Source of the DNA: Bacillota bacterium
GTDB lineage: Bacteria; Bacillota; Limnochordia; DTU087
DNA length: 61,820 bases
Direction of reading: 5' to 3'
NCBI GenBank assembly: GCA_012798695.1
Contig: JAAZMR010000116.1
Span: forward strand, 1 to 61,820
Shown: positions 35,638-45,131 of the stretch, in pieces
Numbering within the stretch: position 1 is the stretch's first letter
How the letters are laid out: each line of letters begins with the position of its first letter
Position numbers and translations under genes: made by a program
The notes under the pieces: generated by a model
Seen by the model: only the letters and a program-made list of their open reading frames with translations
Told to the model about the DNA's origin: nothing
Database searches by the model: none

Positions 35638-38600
35638 CTAATGAGCAAATAGCTGAACAAAGACTCCGGGTTTGACCGAGAGAAACCCGGGGTGGCCGTG
35701 GTTGATGGGCCAGGTATAGCCTGTGATCCAATTCAGCCCCGGTACTATCTGATAGCTCAATCCCAAGCTGTAGCCTAATTCTGCCTTATCTATCTGCTGC
35801 CAGCCGCCTATCTGTACGAAGCCAGCCAACCTGGGGCTTAATCGCCTAGAAAGGCGGATAATCCCCTGTTGGGTAATCAGGGTACCGGTTAGGTTATTGT
35901 TCACTGCTTTTACTGTGGCTCGGGCCCAGGCTTCCCATAGATTGTTTAGCTCTAGCACCGTTTCACTGATTACCTCCCAGCCCTCTAGGTTGCCTTCAAC
36001 CAAACTAGTGCCAACCACAAGCTTTGCCTCAGAGCCAGCCCTGTACGGCAGCTGCTGCACATCCAGCTGCAGTTGATCTACCCATTGCCCCGCCCGCAGA
36101 GCCCCTAATCTTTGGCTTCTTGCCCAACCGAGTTCTAGGAGAATCCCCCCATCTAGCTTACCTTCCAGCTCTATGCTGCCTCGCCACTGCGGTTTATCCC
36201 AACCTCCCCCGCTGTTGGTCACCCATTCCCCGGACCCTCGCACAGACCACTTTTCCAGAAAGGCATAGCGAGCGGCCAGGGAGAGCGTTTCTGACCTAGA
36301 GGTGGTGTAGCTCTGCTCCCGAGAGCCCGCAACCCTAATGGTCCCATCTGATGCCCGCTTATTGCTGTGGGCAACACTCACCTCCAAGTTTTCGGTGACA
36401 TCACTCTCTATCCCCACAGTCCATTCCTCGAAACTGCTTGGGGTCCGGTTGCCTGCCAACACAGGCGATGATCCCTGGCGTCCATTGACGTAAGGCCGAA
36501 GCTTGCCCTTTCCATACCTCGCACTAAAGCCCGCCACTGCCTTGATGGGCTGCCCCGCCTTGTTCATCACCTCACCGGTCAAGTTTTGCGTTAGAGCAAG
36601 CTGAGCACCCCACTCCAGATTCGGCAGTTCACCCTCGACTTCCAGCAACCCATAGTGGCTTTTGTTCTCATCTGCAGAATAGTGAGCCACTTGTTGACCA
36701 TATCCCAAGCTCCAGTGAGGCAGCCCTACCGCCTGGTAATTGAGCCTTTGCTCCCACCTTTGAATAGAATCACCCTGTTTGGACTCCATCTCATTTCCTT
36801 GCCGAGAGAGCTCTTCCTTTCTGGCCATAAACGATGCCATCCAACCGCCCACCAAGTCCACCTCTGCAGCAATGGCACGTGTCTGGGACTGTTTCCCTAC
36901 CACGGCCAGAGGCCCTACCCCTTGTCTAGTTCTGGGTGACATCCCAGTCAATTGCTCTCTTATCTTGAATGCCAGTTTGTCCAAAGGCTGATCAGCCCTG
37001 GCCGTTCTGATATCCTCGGATGTAATTCCCCAAGAGCCGCTATGCATTACACCCTCATGCCCCCAGCCGCCACCTAACCGCATGCCGGGGTGAATCTCCA
37101 GGGCCACTACTAACTTGCCGGCCGAACGGCTGCTCAATGCAGATGCATCGGTTGTTTGACAATCTGGCCGCAGAGCGGCTGTAACATCGAACCAGGGGCT
37201 GGCCTTGTCTCCCACAGCAGTCTGTAGGCTGCCATGCAGCCGCCACCTGTCATTTGTGATCTGGCCTCGCATGCCCATTAGCCGAATCTGGCCATTTACC
37301 CCAGTTTCCAGATAGTTGACCACCACCCCCCACCCAGGATGTGTCATGCTGACGGCAGCCTCTTTCCAGCCCAGGCCTTTGGTATCGGTTCCCCCAACAT
37401 AGGTTATCAAGATGTATTGCCTTTCCCCTCGGGAGTTATGGGCGCCAACTGCCCGCCCTAAGGTAAGAGCTCCCTGGGCATAATCTACTCGAAAGAGCAC
37501 TGACGGCTCTTCCCGCCAAACACCTCTTATGGGATCCCAGCTGACAATCTCTGCCTTCACCGAACCATGCAAGGGGAGGGGTTTGGGCAAGGCAAAAGGC
37601 CCGGATGTATTGTCTGCCGGATAAAGGCTGAACACGGGCCACATACGTGGTATCCCATAGAAACCCCGTACCACCAAAGGACCAAAGCGAGTTGCCCCCT
37701 GCAATCCTGCTATGGGAAACTTTCCAACAGATAACTGCTGCTGGGGTGAATCGTGCTCCCAGCTCCCACCTTCCACGGCCCATTCGCTTCCTTCCAGGCG
37801 GAATCTGAGTCTATGGGAATGCAACCAATCACCGGCCAGCATTAATGGTTCTGCAACGGGTACCAAAGGATTCCGGTCAATGTGTCGCTCTAGTTGCATA
37901 TCCTGAAAGGGTATACTGGGCTCGGCCACGGCAGGATGAGGCTCTATCTCCACCTCGATTGATACATCAGAGCCTATCGGCACGACAAAGTGGCTGTCCA
38001 CCAGGTTGCGGGGAGAGGTAGCGATAAACGGCCCTGCCGTCACTTCTACCATCTTAGATACCGCCTCTGTCTCAACTGTTCCCCAAGCTCCGTGGCCGAT
38101 AGCTCGAGCCCGAATATGGCTGTCCCGCCCAGCAGCATCCAACCCTACTAAAAACCAGAGCTCGGCTTGCGCAGATGCACCTTCACCTAAAGGTCCTACT
38201 TCCCAGGCTATCCTACCACCTGAATCGCTGCCGGCCTGTCTTGTATAGATACGGCCAGTCTCTCCTTGGCTCCCCACATAGGCAAAACCGGCAGGCACTG
38301 TCATCTCCCCGATAACCTCCTCGAGATCCCGCGTACCAGAGTTGGTGATCTGCACAGCAGCCATCAACAGATCCCCCATAGATACCGTTCTACTCGATAG
38401 CTGTAAATCGATATCCAAAGCTCGGTTAGGAAAAAGCTGCAAATCGAGTTGGCATTCTTCATGCCCATCTAGATAAAAGATGTCGGTAGTGGCTGCAACA
38501 TATCCCGGCATACTAGCTTCCAGGTAATACTCACCAGCAGGCAATAATGTCAAGCGGTAAGTCCCATCCCCTCCCGTGGGGCGATTGGCTGTGTGTCTGC

Positions 38601-39501
38601 GTTCCCGGGTATACAACGCAACTTGGGCTCCCACCAGCCCCTCACCGGTATCAGCTCCAGTCACTCGGCCACAGAGGGTCCCCTGTCCACTCCGGGGGCT
38701 ATTGGCAACCTCTATGATTCCAGCTGCGATCCGTTCTTCCCGGGATAAGACTATGACCTCATAGTAGTAGATACCGGGGAGAATGATTTCTCCTGCCCCT
38801 GTCAGGCCATCCCAAAACACTTCATACCACTGACCACCCAGCTGATTTGTGCGCATCTTCCTCACCAGCCCGCCCTCGGCATCAGTAATAGTCACTTCCA
38901 CCTGCTGCAGACCAATGCCCGGAAGCCAATAACCAATGGTTAATACTTCCGTACCATCTGGCCAAAAAGGGGTAGGGTATACCCAAGACTGCTTGGGATC
39001 GAGATCAGGGCTGAGCGTAAAGCAAAGCTCAGTGGCATACTGTTGGGGTAGAGGCGGATCTGCCCAGCTTGGGCAAAAACGGTAATCAATCCGCACGATT
39101 TCACCTGCGTCCTCGGTAGGGATGCTTGCATCAAGCACCGTCTGGGGCGTATTGGCCTGAAGCGGTGTCCACCGAGGTTGGTTGCCATCATTTACCGCCC
39201 ATGCTAGACGGCTGGCCGGGATCTGTATTTGAGGCTGTTCGATGTTGACTAGATCGCCCTTGGCCTCAATAGTTAAGGCCCAAGGGTCTTGGGGTGCTAC
39301 CACCAGCATTTGGGTGCCCCCGGTGATTACCACTGGCGGCCGTGCTGGATCAACTAGGCCGAAATGAATGAGGGGGGTTCCGTTATAGATGCCGATGAAA
39401 CTATCAGCTTTGACTACGGGAACAAGGATCAGGCTAGCTCCCCCGATGAGCAGAATGCATAAGCCTGCACATACCAGTCTACCTCTGGGCAATCGTGTCA
39501 C
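35638..39501 (-). CDS. Giant secreted protein with FlgD-Ig, regulatory-like, DUF11-like and beta-barrel-like parts
   Basis: A 1287-residue exported protein. In order: signal peptide (about 1-32), unknown beta domain, FlgD-like Ig domain (about 205-270, QQVEVTITDAEGGLVRKM), carboxypeptidase-regulatory-like domain (about 275-345, GTLCGRVTGADTGEGLVGA), a DUF11-like domain with ITNSGTRDLEEV (about 355-480), then about 700 residues of alternating amphipathic strands with aromatic girdle residues, ending in GVFVQLFAH. That last part reads as an outer-membrane beta-barrel. The start overlaps the chaperone-like gene by 23 bases. It may be an usher-like or anchoring pore for the neighbouring subunit (inference). 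Confidence 0.65.
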   Translation of the reverse strand: MTRLPRGRLVCAGLCILLIGGASLILVPVVKADSFIGIYNGTPLIHFGLVDPARPPVVITGGTQMLVVAPQDPWALTIEAKGDLVNIEQPQIQIPASRLAWAVNDGNQPRWTPLQANTPQTVLDASIPTEDAGEIVRIDYRFCPSWADPPLPQQYATELCFTLSPDLDPKQSWVYPTPFWPDGTEVLTIGYWLPGIGLQQVEVTITDAEGGLVRKMRTNQLGGQWYEVFWDGLTGAGEIILPGIYYYEVIVLSREERIAAGIIEVANSPRSGQGTLCGRVTGADTGEGLVGAQVALYTRERRHTANRPTGGDGTYRLTLLPAGEYYLEASMPGYVAATTDIFYLDGHEECQLDLQLFPNRALDIDLQLSSRTVSMGDLLMAAVQITNSGTRDLEEVIGEMTVPAGFAYVGSQGETGRIYTRQAGSDSGGRIAWEVGPLGEGASAQAELWFLVGLDAAGRDSHIRARAIGHGAWGTVETEAVSKMVEVTAGPFIATSPRNLVDSHFVVPIGSDVSIEVEIEPHPAVAEPSIPFQDMQLERHIDRNPLVPVAEPLMLAGDWLHSHRLRFRLEGSEWAVEGGSWEHDSPQQQLSVGKFPIAGLQGATRFGPLVVRGFYGIPRMWPVFSLYPADNTSGPFALPKPLPLHGSVKAEIVSWDPIRGVWREEPSVLFRVDYAQGALTLGRAVGAHNSRGERQYILITYVGGTDTKGLGWKEAAVSMTHPGWGVVVNYLETGVNGQIRLMGMRGQITNDRWRLHGSLQTAVGDKASPWFDVTAALRPDCQTTDASALSSRSAGKLVVALEIHPGMRLGGGWGHEGVMHSGSWGITSEDIRTARADQPLDKLAFKIREQLTGMSPRTRQGVGPLAVVGKQSQTRAIAAEVDLVGGWMASFMARKEELSRQGNEMESKQGDSIQRWEQRLNYQAVGLPHWSLGYGQQVAHYSADENKSHYGLLEVEGELPNLEWGAQLALTQNLTGEVMNKAGQPIKAVAGFSARYGKGKLRPYVNGRQGSSPVLAGNRTPSSFEEWTVGIESDVTENLEVSVAHSNKRASDGTIRVAGSREQSYTTSRSETLSLAARYAFLEKWSVRGSGEWVTNSGGGWDKPQWRGSIELEGKLDGGILLELGWARSQRLGALRAGQWVDQLQLDVQQLPYRAGSEAKLVVGTSLVEGNLEGWEVISETVLELNNLWEAWARATVKAVNNNLTGTLITQQGIIRLSRRLSPRLAGFVQIGGWQQIDKAELGYSLGLSYQIVPGLNWITGYTWPINHGHPGFLSVKPGVFVQLFAH

Positions 39502-40357
39502 CAGCCATTACATCGATGGTGCGCTCCGTACTGGCCAATTCGTAAGGTTGATTCACCTGGAATGCCCATTGCCCAGCTTCGATGGGTTCTCCCCCGGCAG
39601 AGAGGTGAGCATTGACCCGATATGTACCTACAGGCAATTTCTCTGGATGCCACCAAAGGGCTAGCTGCCGGCTGCAGCCCGGCAAGACTGTCATGGGCTG
39701 TACGGGCAAGCGGGTACCAATATCGCCCCCTACATGGGCAATCTCTATGTATCCGGAAAAACTGGCATGTACTTCACCTTGGTTCATAATAAGGGGGAAA
39801 ACGCCGATAGGCTCACCAGGATTGGCTTGGTCGATATCTAGGGTAGTCACTGCCAGATCCGAGGGTTTGCTACCGACTACCTGCAGCAAAGTAAGGACTG
39901 CCAGCCTGGACACAGCTACTGTGCCTACCGAGCCTTTTGGTGGCCGGATTTCTACGAAAATTACTGGGTAGAACCCACCGCGAATGTCACTGAGATCTCC
40001 TATGGTGGCAGTGATAGTACTCAATTCACCCGGTTCGAGCAGCAAATGAGTCTGATCGAGCCCCAGATGCCGGGCCCCCCAAGATCTTTCTGCCGGTGAA
40101 TCGAAGTATATAGGTGAGCCATTCCACCGGTGTTCGGCCCTCCCTACATAGACATCTATCTCTACCGGTGAGTTGGTGGCGTTTTTCACCCGTACCGGAG
40201 ATAGCTGCTCCCCAGGCTTTACTGTCGCCACTAACCGTGCAGGACTGACCAACACACCTCGATTCCGGCTTTCACTGCTTTGAGCGATGCCGCCAAGCAA
40301 AACAGCCAGCATCACGGCCAATAGAAGTACGCACCTAGCTCTCTTAATTGTTTTCAT
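39479..40357 (-). CDS. Periplasmic chaperone-like protein, two Ig-type domains (PapD/DUF916-like)
   Basis: A 292-residue exported protein with signal peptide (CVLLLAVMLAVLLGGIAQS). Domain one (about 35-165) has the PapD/DUF916 pattern VSPARLVATVKPGEQLSPVRVKN-type opening strand, EIDVYV and the RGGFYPVIFVEIRP edge strand; domain two (about 180-285) has IMNQGEVHASFSGYIEI and PVGTYRVNAHLSA. These folds bind pilus subunits or surface WxL-type proteins. The ATG at 40357 is chosen, with GGAGGAG eight bases upstream. It is placed between the small subunit gene and the beta-barrel gene. Confidence 0.65.
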   Translation of the reverse strand: MKTIKRARCVLLLAVMLAVLLGGIAQSSESRNRGVLVSPARLVATVKPGEQLSPVRVKNATNSPVEIDVYVGRAEHRWNGSPIYFDSPAERSWGARHLGLDQTHLLLEPGELSTITATIGDLSDIRGGFYPVIFVEIRPPKGSVGTVAVSRLAVLTLLQVVGSKPSDLAVTTLDIDQANPGEPIGVFPLIMNQGEVHASFSGYIEIAHVGGDIGTRLPVQPMTVLPGCSRQLALWWHPEKLPVGTYRVNAHLSAGGEPIEAGQWAFQVNQPYELASTERTIDVMAGDTIAQR

Positions 40358-40478
40358 GACCATTACTCCTCCCCGAATTGCTCCTTTCTAAGTTGGTCTT
40401 ACCTGATACCTTTCCAGTGGCTGCAGCCGCATACCGGCCCACTAATGGAAACACATACCGACACCTAGTCCTCTCTGC

Positions 40479-41018
40479 TCAGAAGTTGAGCCCGGCAGTA
40501 TATTGCACGACAATCCGGTAATCCAATCCAGGCGGCAGCGGCCGATCACCGTAATCAGCTACAAAGCGCAGGTAAAATTTGACCTCTTCGCCACTGTCGC
40601 CGGTAGGCGTTTGGTTTGCCACTATGGAACTTGGGGCCACCGACAATGGCTCCCATGGCCCAGAACTGCTTGCCGCAGACCATTCCATGGGATGAGTAAC
40701 TAAAGAACCATCAGGCACATAGGCTCCTAGTTCTTGGTCATATTCCTTCATTCTGCCATCCGGCAAATCGCAGCTGATCTCAATACCCCATAAGCTATTC
40801 GCTTTCACGCCGATGGTCAAGAGAGGAGACACCACCTCCTCTCCAGGCATGATGCCTCTGTCCAAATCTAGGAAACCATCGGGCCATGCCACTACTGCAA
40901 TGCTTTCGGCGATATTGACTGCCACCATCGTACTGTTGCTCTCCCTCTGAGCCTTGCCCGTTCCCCAGCCCAACACCATGCAGATCACTGCTATCCAAAG
41001 AATTGCCCGGTGCTGCAA
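40479..41018 (-). CDS. Small secreted beta-rich protein, candidate surface subunit
   Basis: A 179-residue exported protein. A signal peptide (about 1-23, ending GKAQ) is followed by a single beta-sandwich with VAVNIAESIAVVAWPDG, the PGEEVVSPLLTIGVKANSLWGIEISC block and the C-terminal strand DYRIVVQYTAGLNF. The pattern of a signal peptide, repeated short strands and a PG...KAN..W core is seen in pilin-like and WxL-like surface subunits; I cannot name the family. The TTG start has GGGGGTGG four bases upstream. It is the first gene of the three-gene locus. Confidence 0.7.
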   Translation of the reverse strand: MQHRAILWIAVICMVLGWGTGKAQRESNSTMVAVNIAESIAVVAWPDGFLDLDRGIMPGEEVVSPLLTIGVKANSLWGIEISCDLPDGRMKEYDQELGAYVPDGSLVTHPMEWSAASSSGPWEPLSVAPSSIVANQTPTGDSGEEVKFYLRFVADYGDRPLPPGLDYRIVVQYTAGLNF

Positions 41019-41161
41019 TCTTCCACCCCCTTCCTCTAGGTTAAGTGTCGTTTCACCATTGCTATACTTCCGTTCATCTTGCCTTACCCTGTTGTACAGC
41101 TTTAGTTTACCTGAAGCTCCACTGCTCCTGTGTCGATTTGTGTCGGCTCCACCTCAGAGAC

Positions 41162-41195
41162 AAAAAACCCCCACTCCCGTTAGAAGGAGAAGGGG
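41162..41195 (-). terminator. Terminator of metK
   Basis: On the minus strand CCCCTTCTCC and GGGAGTGGGG pair over ten bases with one T-T mismatch and loop TTCTAAC, followed by TTTTTTG. It is about 110 bases past the metK stop; the stretch between shows no gene. Confidence 0.8.
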
Positions 41196-41303
41196 CTATG
41201 CATTGCTTTGAAGTGTTCCTAGGATAATCAAATCCCGGCAAGTCGCGACTTACACCGAACTGCTCACACCACCTGCGCTTCGTGCTGTAGTCATTTCATG
41301 TCA

Positions 41304-42506
41304 TTATCGCTTCACTTCCGATGCCGCTTCAGCCAGTATAGCATCAATTTTGTCGGTTTTCTCCCAGGGGAGATCCAAGTCATCTCTGCCGAAATGGCCA
41401 TAAGATGCTACCTGACGATAAAGAGGCCGACATAGATCCATATCCCGAATGATGGCTGCCGGGCGCAAGTCAAAGACGGCATTGACCCATGAGCTGATCA
41501 TCTCATCGGGATAGAGGCCGGTGCCAAAGGTGTCAACCATCAAAGATACCGGCCGGGCAACACCGATGGCATAAGCTAGCTGCACTTCACAGCGGCGCGC
41601 CAGCTTGGCGGCCACGATATTTTTGGCCACATAACGAGCAGCATAAGCAGCAGAGCGATCAACTTTGGTCGGATCCTTACCAGATAATGCTCCACCACCG
41701 TGACGGCCCATACCGCCATAAGTATCCACAATAATCTTGCGACCAGTCAAGCCCGAATCCCCAGCAGGGCCTCCCACCACGAACCGGCCGGTTGGATTAA
41801 TATAATACTTCGTTTCCTCATCGAGAAACTCTTGAGGTATTATCGCAGTCACTATCTCCCGCATGATATCTTCATACAGCTGTTCTTGTTGAATTTCAGG
41901 ATGGTGCTGGGCAGAGACTACAACAGTATCCACTCTCAAAGGACGCCCATCTTCATATTCTACTGTTACCTGGGTTTTACCATCTGGTCGCAGGTAAGGA
42001 ATAATCTCAGTTTTGCGGGCTTCGGCCAGACGCCTAGCTAATTTGTGAGCCAGAGAAATGGGTAAAGGCATCAGTTCTGCCGTCTCATCGGTAGCATAGC
42101 CAAACATTAGCCCCTGGTCTCCGGCACCCAATAGTGATGCATTATCAGTATCTCCTTGTCGCGCTTCCCAGGCGAGATTCACCCCCAAAGCAATATCGGG
42201 GCTCTGCTCATTGATGGCCGTCAACACCGCACAAGTGTCAGCATCAAATCCAAACTTGGCCCTCGTATAACCGATCTCCCGCACCGTATCCCGGACAATC
42301 TTCGGGATGTCTACATAGCAGTGAGTGCTGATCTCCCCCATGACCAATACTAGGCCTGTACTCACTGCGGTCTCACAAGCCACCCGAGCATCGCGATCCT
42401 GCTCCAATATGGCATCGAGTATAGCATCAGATACTTGGTCACAGACTTTGTCAGGATGTCCTTCAGTAACTGACTCTGATGTAAATAGGTAACGCTTACT
42501 CGACAT
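41304..42506 (-). CDS. metK: S-adenosylmethionine synthetase
   Basis: MetK makes SAM from methionine and ATP. The N-terminal [25 protein letters not shown]-type segment ([12 protein letters not shown]), [12 protein letters not shown], the phosphate loop [21 protein letters not shown] and [19 protein letters not shown] are all hallmark motifs. The ATG at 42506 is set by AAGGAGGTG six bases upstream; an earlier in-frame ATG lies inside the riboswitch terminator. The length of 400 residues is typical. Expression is probably under the SAM riboswitch directly upstream, giving feedback by its own product. Confidence 0.97.
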   Translation of the reverse strand: MSSKRYLFTSESVTEGHPDKVCDQVSDAILDAILEQDRDARVACETAVSTGLVLVMGEISTHCYVDIPKIVRDTVREIGYTRAKFGFDADTCAVLTAINEQSPDIALGVNLAWEARQGDTDNASLLGAGDQGLMFGYATDETAELMPLPISLAHKLARRLAEARKTEIIPYLRPDGKTQVTVEYEDGRPLRVDTVVVSAQHHPEIQQEQLYEDIMREIVTAIIPQEFLDEETKYYINPTGRFVVGGPAGDSGLTGRKIIVDTYGGMGRHGGGALSGKDPTKVDRSAAYAARYVAKNIVAAKLARRCEVQLAYAIGVARPVSLMVDTFGTGLYPDEMISSWVNAVFDLRPAAIIRDMDLCRPLYRQVASYGHFGRDDLDLPWEKTDKIDAILAEAASEVKR

Positions 42507-42525
42507 GCCGAGCACCTCCTTCTGC

Positions 42526-42556
42526 AATAAAAAACTCTTCCCATTGGGGGAAGAGG
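42526..42556 (-). terminator. Expression-platform terminator of the SAM riboswitch
   Basis: On the minus strand CTCTTCCC(CC) and GGGAAGAG form an eight-base-pair stem with loop CCAAT, followed by TTTTTTATT, between the aptamer and metK. SAM binding should favour this terminator. Confidence 0.85.
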
Positions 42557-42569
42557 CAACCGGCAAGTA

Positions 42570-42686
42570 GCCTACTCATCTCCCAGAATGGCACACATCC
42601 TGCAGGAATTGGCACCTCGCTCCGTATCTGGTCGCCGGTTGCCGGGCTTCATCGGGCCAGTCCCTCCACCTCTCTTGATGAGCAGC
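42570..42686 (-). promoter_or_regulatory. SAM-I (S-box) riboswitch upstream of metK
   Basis: On the minus strand the S-box core is clear: CTCATCAAGAGAGGTGGAGG, GGCCCGATGAAGCCCGGCAACC, GGTGCCAATTCC and the closing P1 strand GATGAG. P1 pairs CTCATC with GATGAG. It lies between a candidate promoter and the metK terminator, the classical layout for SAM-dependent attenuation. Confidence 0.92.
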
Positions 42687-42732
42687 AAAACTATCTTCTT
42701 TCCTGGACATAGCTAGTACTATGTCATAACTT

Positions 42733-42761
42733 ATGGTATCATTCCCCAAAATGAAAGTCAA
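42733..42761 (-). promoter_or_regulatory. Candidate promoter of the metK transcript
   Basis: On the minus strand TTGACT (42761-42756) and TACCAT (42738-42733) are 17 bases apart. Just downstream, at the expected transcript start, lies an inverted repeat GACATAG-6-CTATGTC (42706-42725). Confidence 0.5.
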
Positions 42762-42778
42762 CGTCAACAAAGGGGGCG

Positions 42779-42814
42779 GGGTCTGGCTGCCTAGTACCGA
42801 CGGCTGCCAGACCC
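42779..42814 (-). terminator. Terminator after hppA
   Basis: On the minus strand GGGTCTGGC and GCCAGACCC form a nine-base-pair stem about 50 bases past the hppA stop, followed by CGCCCCCTTTGTT. The stem is strong but the T-run is short. Confidence 0.6.
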
Positions 42815-42862
42815 TTCACCTATCCCCTTAACTTCAGATCGGGACCCTACTCAACCTAGCTT

Positions 42863-44854
42863 CTAGCGCATGAAGAGCGGGGCAAATACCAGAGCAACAA
42901 TGGTCATCAATTTGATCAAAATGTTCAGCGAAGGTCCAGAAGTATCCTTGAAGGGGTCACCAACAGTATCGCCTACGACGGCAGCCTTATGGGCATCACT
43001 GCCCTTACCGCCATGTGCTCCACCTTCGATGTACTTCTTGGCATTATCCCACGCTCCGCCGGAGTTTGCCATCTGGATAGCCATGGCTACACCGACGATC
43101 AGAGAACCAGCCAACATACCACCCAATGCTGCTGAGCCGAGGATGAGGCCCACAGCAATCGGCGCGATCACAGCGATTAGCCCTGGAACGACCATCTCTT
43201 TCAGAGCTGCTTGGGTCGAAATATCTACACAGCTGGCATAGTCGGGTTTGGCTTTGCCTTCCATGATCCCGGCAATAGTCTTGAACTGGCGCCGCACTTC
43301 CTCGATCATCTCATTGGCAGCCTTACCCACTGCTTCCATAGTCATTGCCGAGAAAAGGTAGGGCAGCAGGCTGCCAATGAACAAACCGGCAATTACCATG
43401 GGATTGAGAATGTCAATACTGGATAGACCAACTACCTGAGAGTAAGAAGCAAACAATGCCAGAGCCGTCAAGGCTGCGGAGCCAATAGCAAAACCCTTAC
43501 CAATGGCAGCAGTCGTATTACCAACAGAATCGAGAGTATCAGTGATCTCTCTTACTTCATCGGGCAGCTCGGCCATCTCCGCAATACCACCGGCATTGTC
43601 CGCGATGGGGCCATAAGCATCAACGGCGATCGTGATACCGGCCGTGCTTAACATGCCAACCGCGGCTAAGGCTATACCATAGAGCCCGTGAGTAACATTA
43701 CTGCCACCGCCGGCTGCAAAGAAAGCGATAATGATACCAATGGCGATCAAGAATACGGGAATCGCCACTGAGTACATCCCCACAGCTAATCCACTGATAA
43801 TGGTTGTCGCTGCACCGGTCTCTGATTGCTGGGCAATCTTCTGTACCGGAGGATGTGCATCAGACGTATAGTACTCTGCCGCCCGGCCGATCGCTATACC
43901 AACCAGCAGACCTACGAGAACGGCCACAAATGGTGTGAGTGTTCCGAGCAGCGACCTGCTGAGGAAAAAAGCTGCGATGATGAGCAAAACACCACTCACA
44001 TAAGTAGCCCGACTCAATGCTGCTTGCGGATCGGTACCATTCTCAGATTTTGCAAATTGTGCACCAATAATCGATGCGATGATTCCCAACGCCGAGAGTG
44101 CTAATGGGAAAAGAGCACCATCAGACCCATAGGCAATTACACCCAAGGTAATCGCAGAAATGATCGAGCCCACATAGGACTCAAACAGGTCCGCACCCAT
44201 GCCGGCCACGTCACCAACGTTATCACCAACGTTATCAGCGATAACAGCCGGGTTCCGCGGATCGTCCTCAGGGATGCCGGCCTCTACCTTACCTACCAAG
44301 TCAGCACCGACGTCAGCCGCCTTAGTATAGATGCCTCCACCTACACGGGCAAACAGGGCGATCGATGAGGCCCCTAGACCGAAACCGGTGATAATCGCAG
44401 GATCACCATAGACCTTATAGAGGAAACTGACACCTAAAAGGCCCAATCCCACTACTGATAGTCCCATAACTAAGCCGCCAGAGAAGGCTATAGATAGCGC
44501 ATCATTTAGACCGCCTTCCCGAGCGGCATTAGCTGTTCGTACATTCGCTTTGGTTGCTACCTGCATACCGGCATAGCCAGTAGCAAGAGAGAAAATCGCA
44601 CCTACTAGGAAACAAAGGGCAACCTTGAATCCTAGCCCTGGTACGAAGCAAAGAACTAAGAACAACACAATGATGAATTTGACTAAAGAACTATACTCTC
44701 GCCGCAAGAACGCCATGGCTCCCTCATGAATATAGGAAGCAATCTCTTCCATGCGAGGCGTCCCTGCTGACATTGTACCCACCCTGGCCGAACGCATCCA
44801 GGCAACTACTAGTGCTGCCACTGAGGATAGAAAAATCAGCCACGTATAACCCAC
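42863..44854 (-). CDS. hppA: Membrane-bound ion-translocating inorganic pyrophosphatase
   Basis: A polytopic membrane enzyme that couples PPi hydrolysis to H+ or Na+ export. About 16 helices are visible, with the catalytic [46 protein letters not shown] region cut across here as [19 protein letters not shown] and the second PPi site [14 protein letters not shown] with [14 protein letters not shown] near the end. Alanine in [10 protein letters not shown] marks the K+-dependent class; H+ against Na+ cannot be settled by eye. The GTG start has GGGGAGG upstream. It stands alone with a long structured leader and its own promoter. Confidence 0.95.
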   Translation of the reverse strand: MGYTWLIFLSSVAALVVAWMRSARVGTMSAGTPRMEEIASYIHEGAMAFLRREYSSLVKFIIVLFLVLCFVPGLGFKVALCFLVGAIFSLATGYAGMQVATKANVRTANAAREGGLNDALSIAFSGGLVMGLSVVGLGLLGVSFLYKVYGDPAIITGFGLGASSIALFARVGGGIYTKAADVGADLVGKVEAGIPEDDPRNPAVIADNVGDNVGDVAGMGADLFESYVGSIISAITLGVIAYGSDGALFPLALSALGIIASIIGAQFAKSENGTDPQAALSRATYVSGVLLIIAAFFLSRSLLGTLTPFVAVLVGLLVGIAIGRAAEYYTSDAHPPVQKIAQQSETGAATTIISGLAVGMYSVAIPVFLIAIGIIIAFFAAGGGSNVTHGLYGIALAAVGMLSTAGITIAVDAYGPIADNAGGIAEMAELPDEVREITDTLDSVGNTTAAIGKGFAIGSAALTALALFASYSQVVGLSSIDILNPMVIAGLFIGSLLPYLFSAMTMEAVGKAANEMIEEVRRQFKTIAGIMEGKAKPDYASCVDISTQAALKEMVVPGLIAVIAPIAVGLILGSAALGGMLAGSLIVGVAMAIQMANSGGAWDNAKKYIEGGAHGGKGSDAHKAAVVGDTVGDPFKDTSGPSLNILIKLMTIVALVFAPLFMR

Positions 44855-44948
44855 ACTTCATTCCTCCCCATCTGCAATCTCATTAGAAAATCCTCCACGT
44901 CTCTCCCCTAACTGCTAGCGAGAAACTACAAGCCTCCTTCCTCATACG

Positions 44949-45012
44949 TGCCAGTCTAACTCGGAATTACATCCTAACCGCCCATTTAACCCAGCCTGTC
45001 CGAGCACTGGCA
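44949..45012 (-). promoter_or_regulatory. Structured leader element of hppA
   Basis: On the minus strand TGCCAGT and CTCGG near 45012-45000 can pair with CCGAG and ACTGGCA near 44964-44949, giving a two-part stem of 12 base pairs around a 35-base loop in the 200-base hppA leader. I do not recognise it as a known riboswitch. Confidence 0.35.
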
Positions 45013-45059
45013 ATCTATCACTGTGGCGGTCTAATAATCCTCTACCGCAACCAAGCTCT

Positions 45060-45088
45060 ATTGTAGCATACGAGGATTGTCCTTTCAA
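45060..45088 (-). promoter_or_regulatory. Promoter of hppA
   Basis: On the minus strand TTGAAA (45088-45083) and TACAAT (45065-45060) are separated by 17 bases and match five of six consensus bases each. Transcription would start near 45053, leaving about 200 bases of leader before the hppA GTG. Confidence 0.65.
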
Positions 45089-45131
45089 TTGCTCCGAGTT
45101 TCTTGTGAAGAAGACATAATCATCAGAATAT

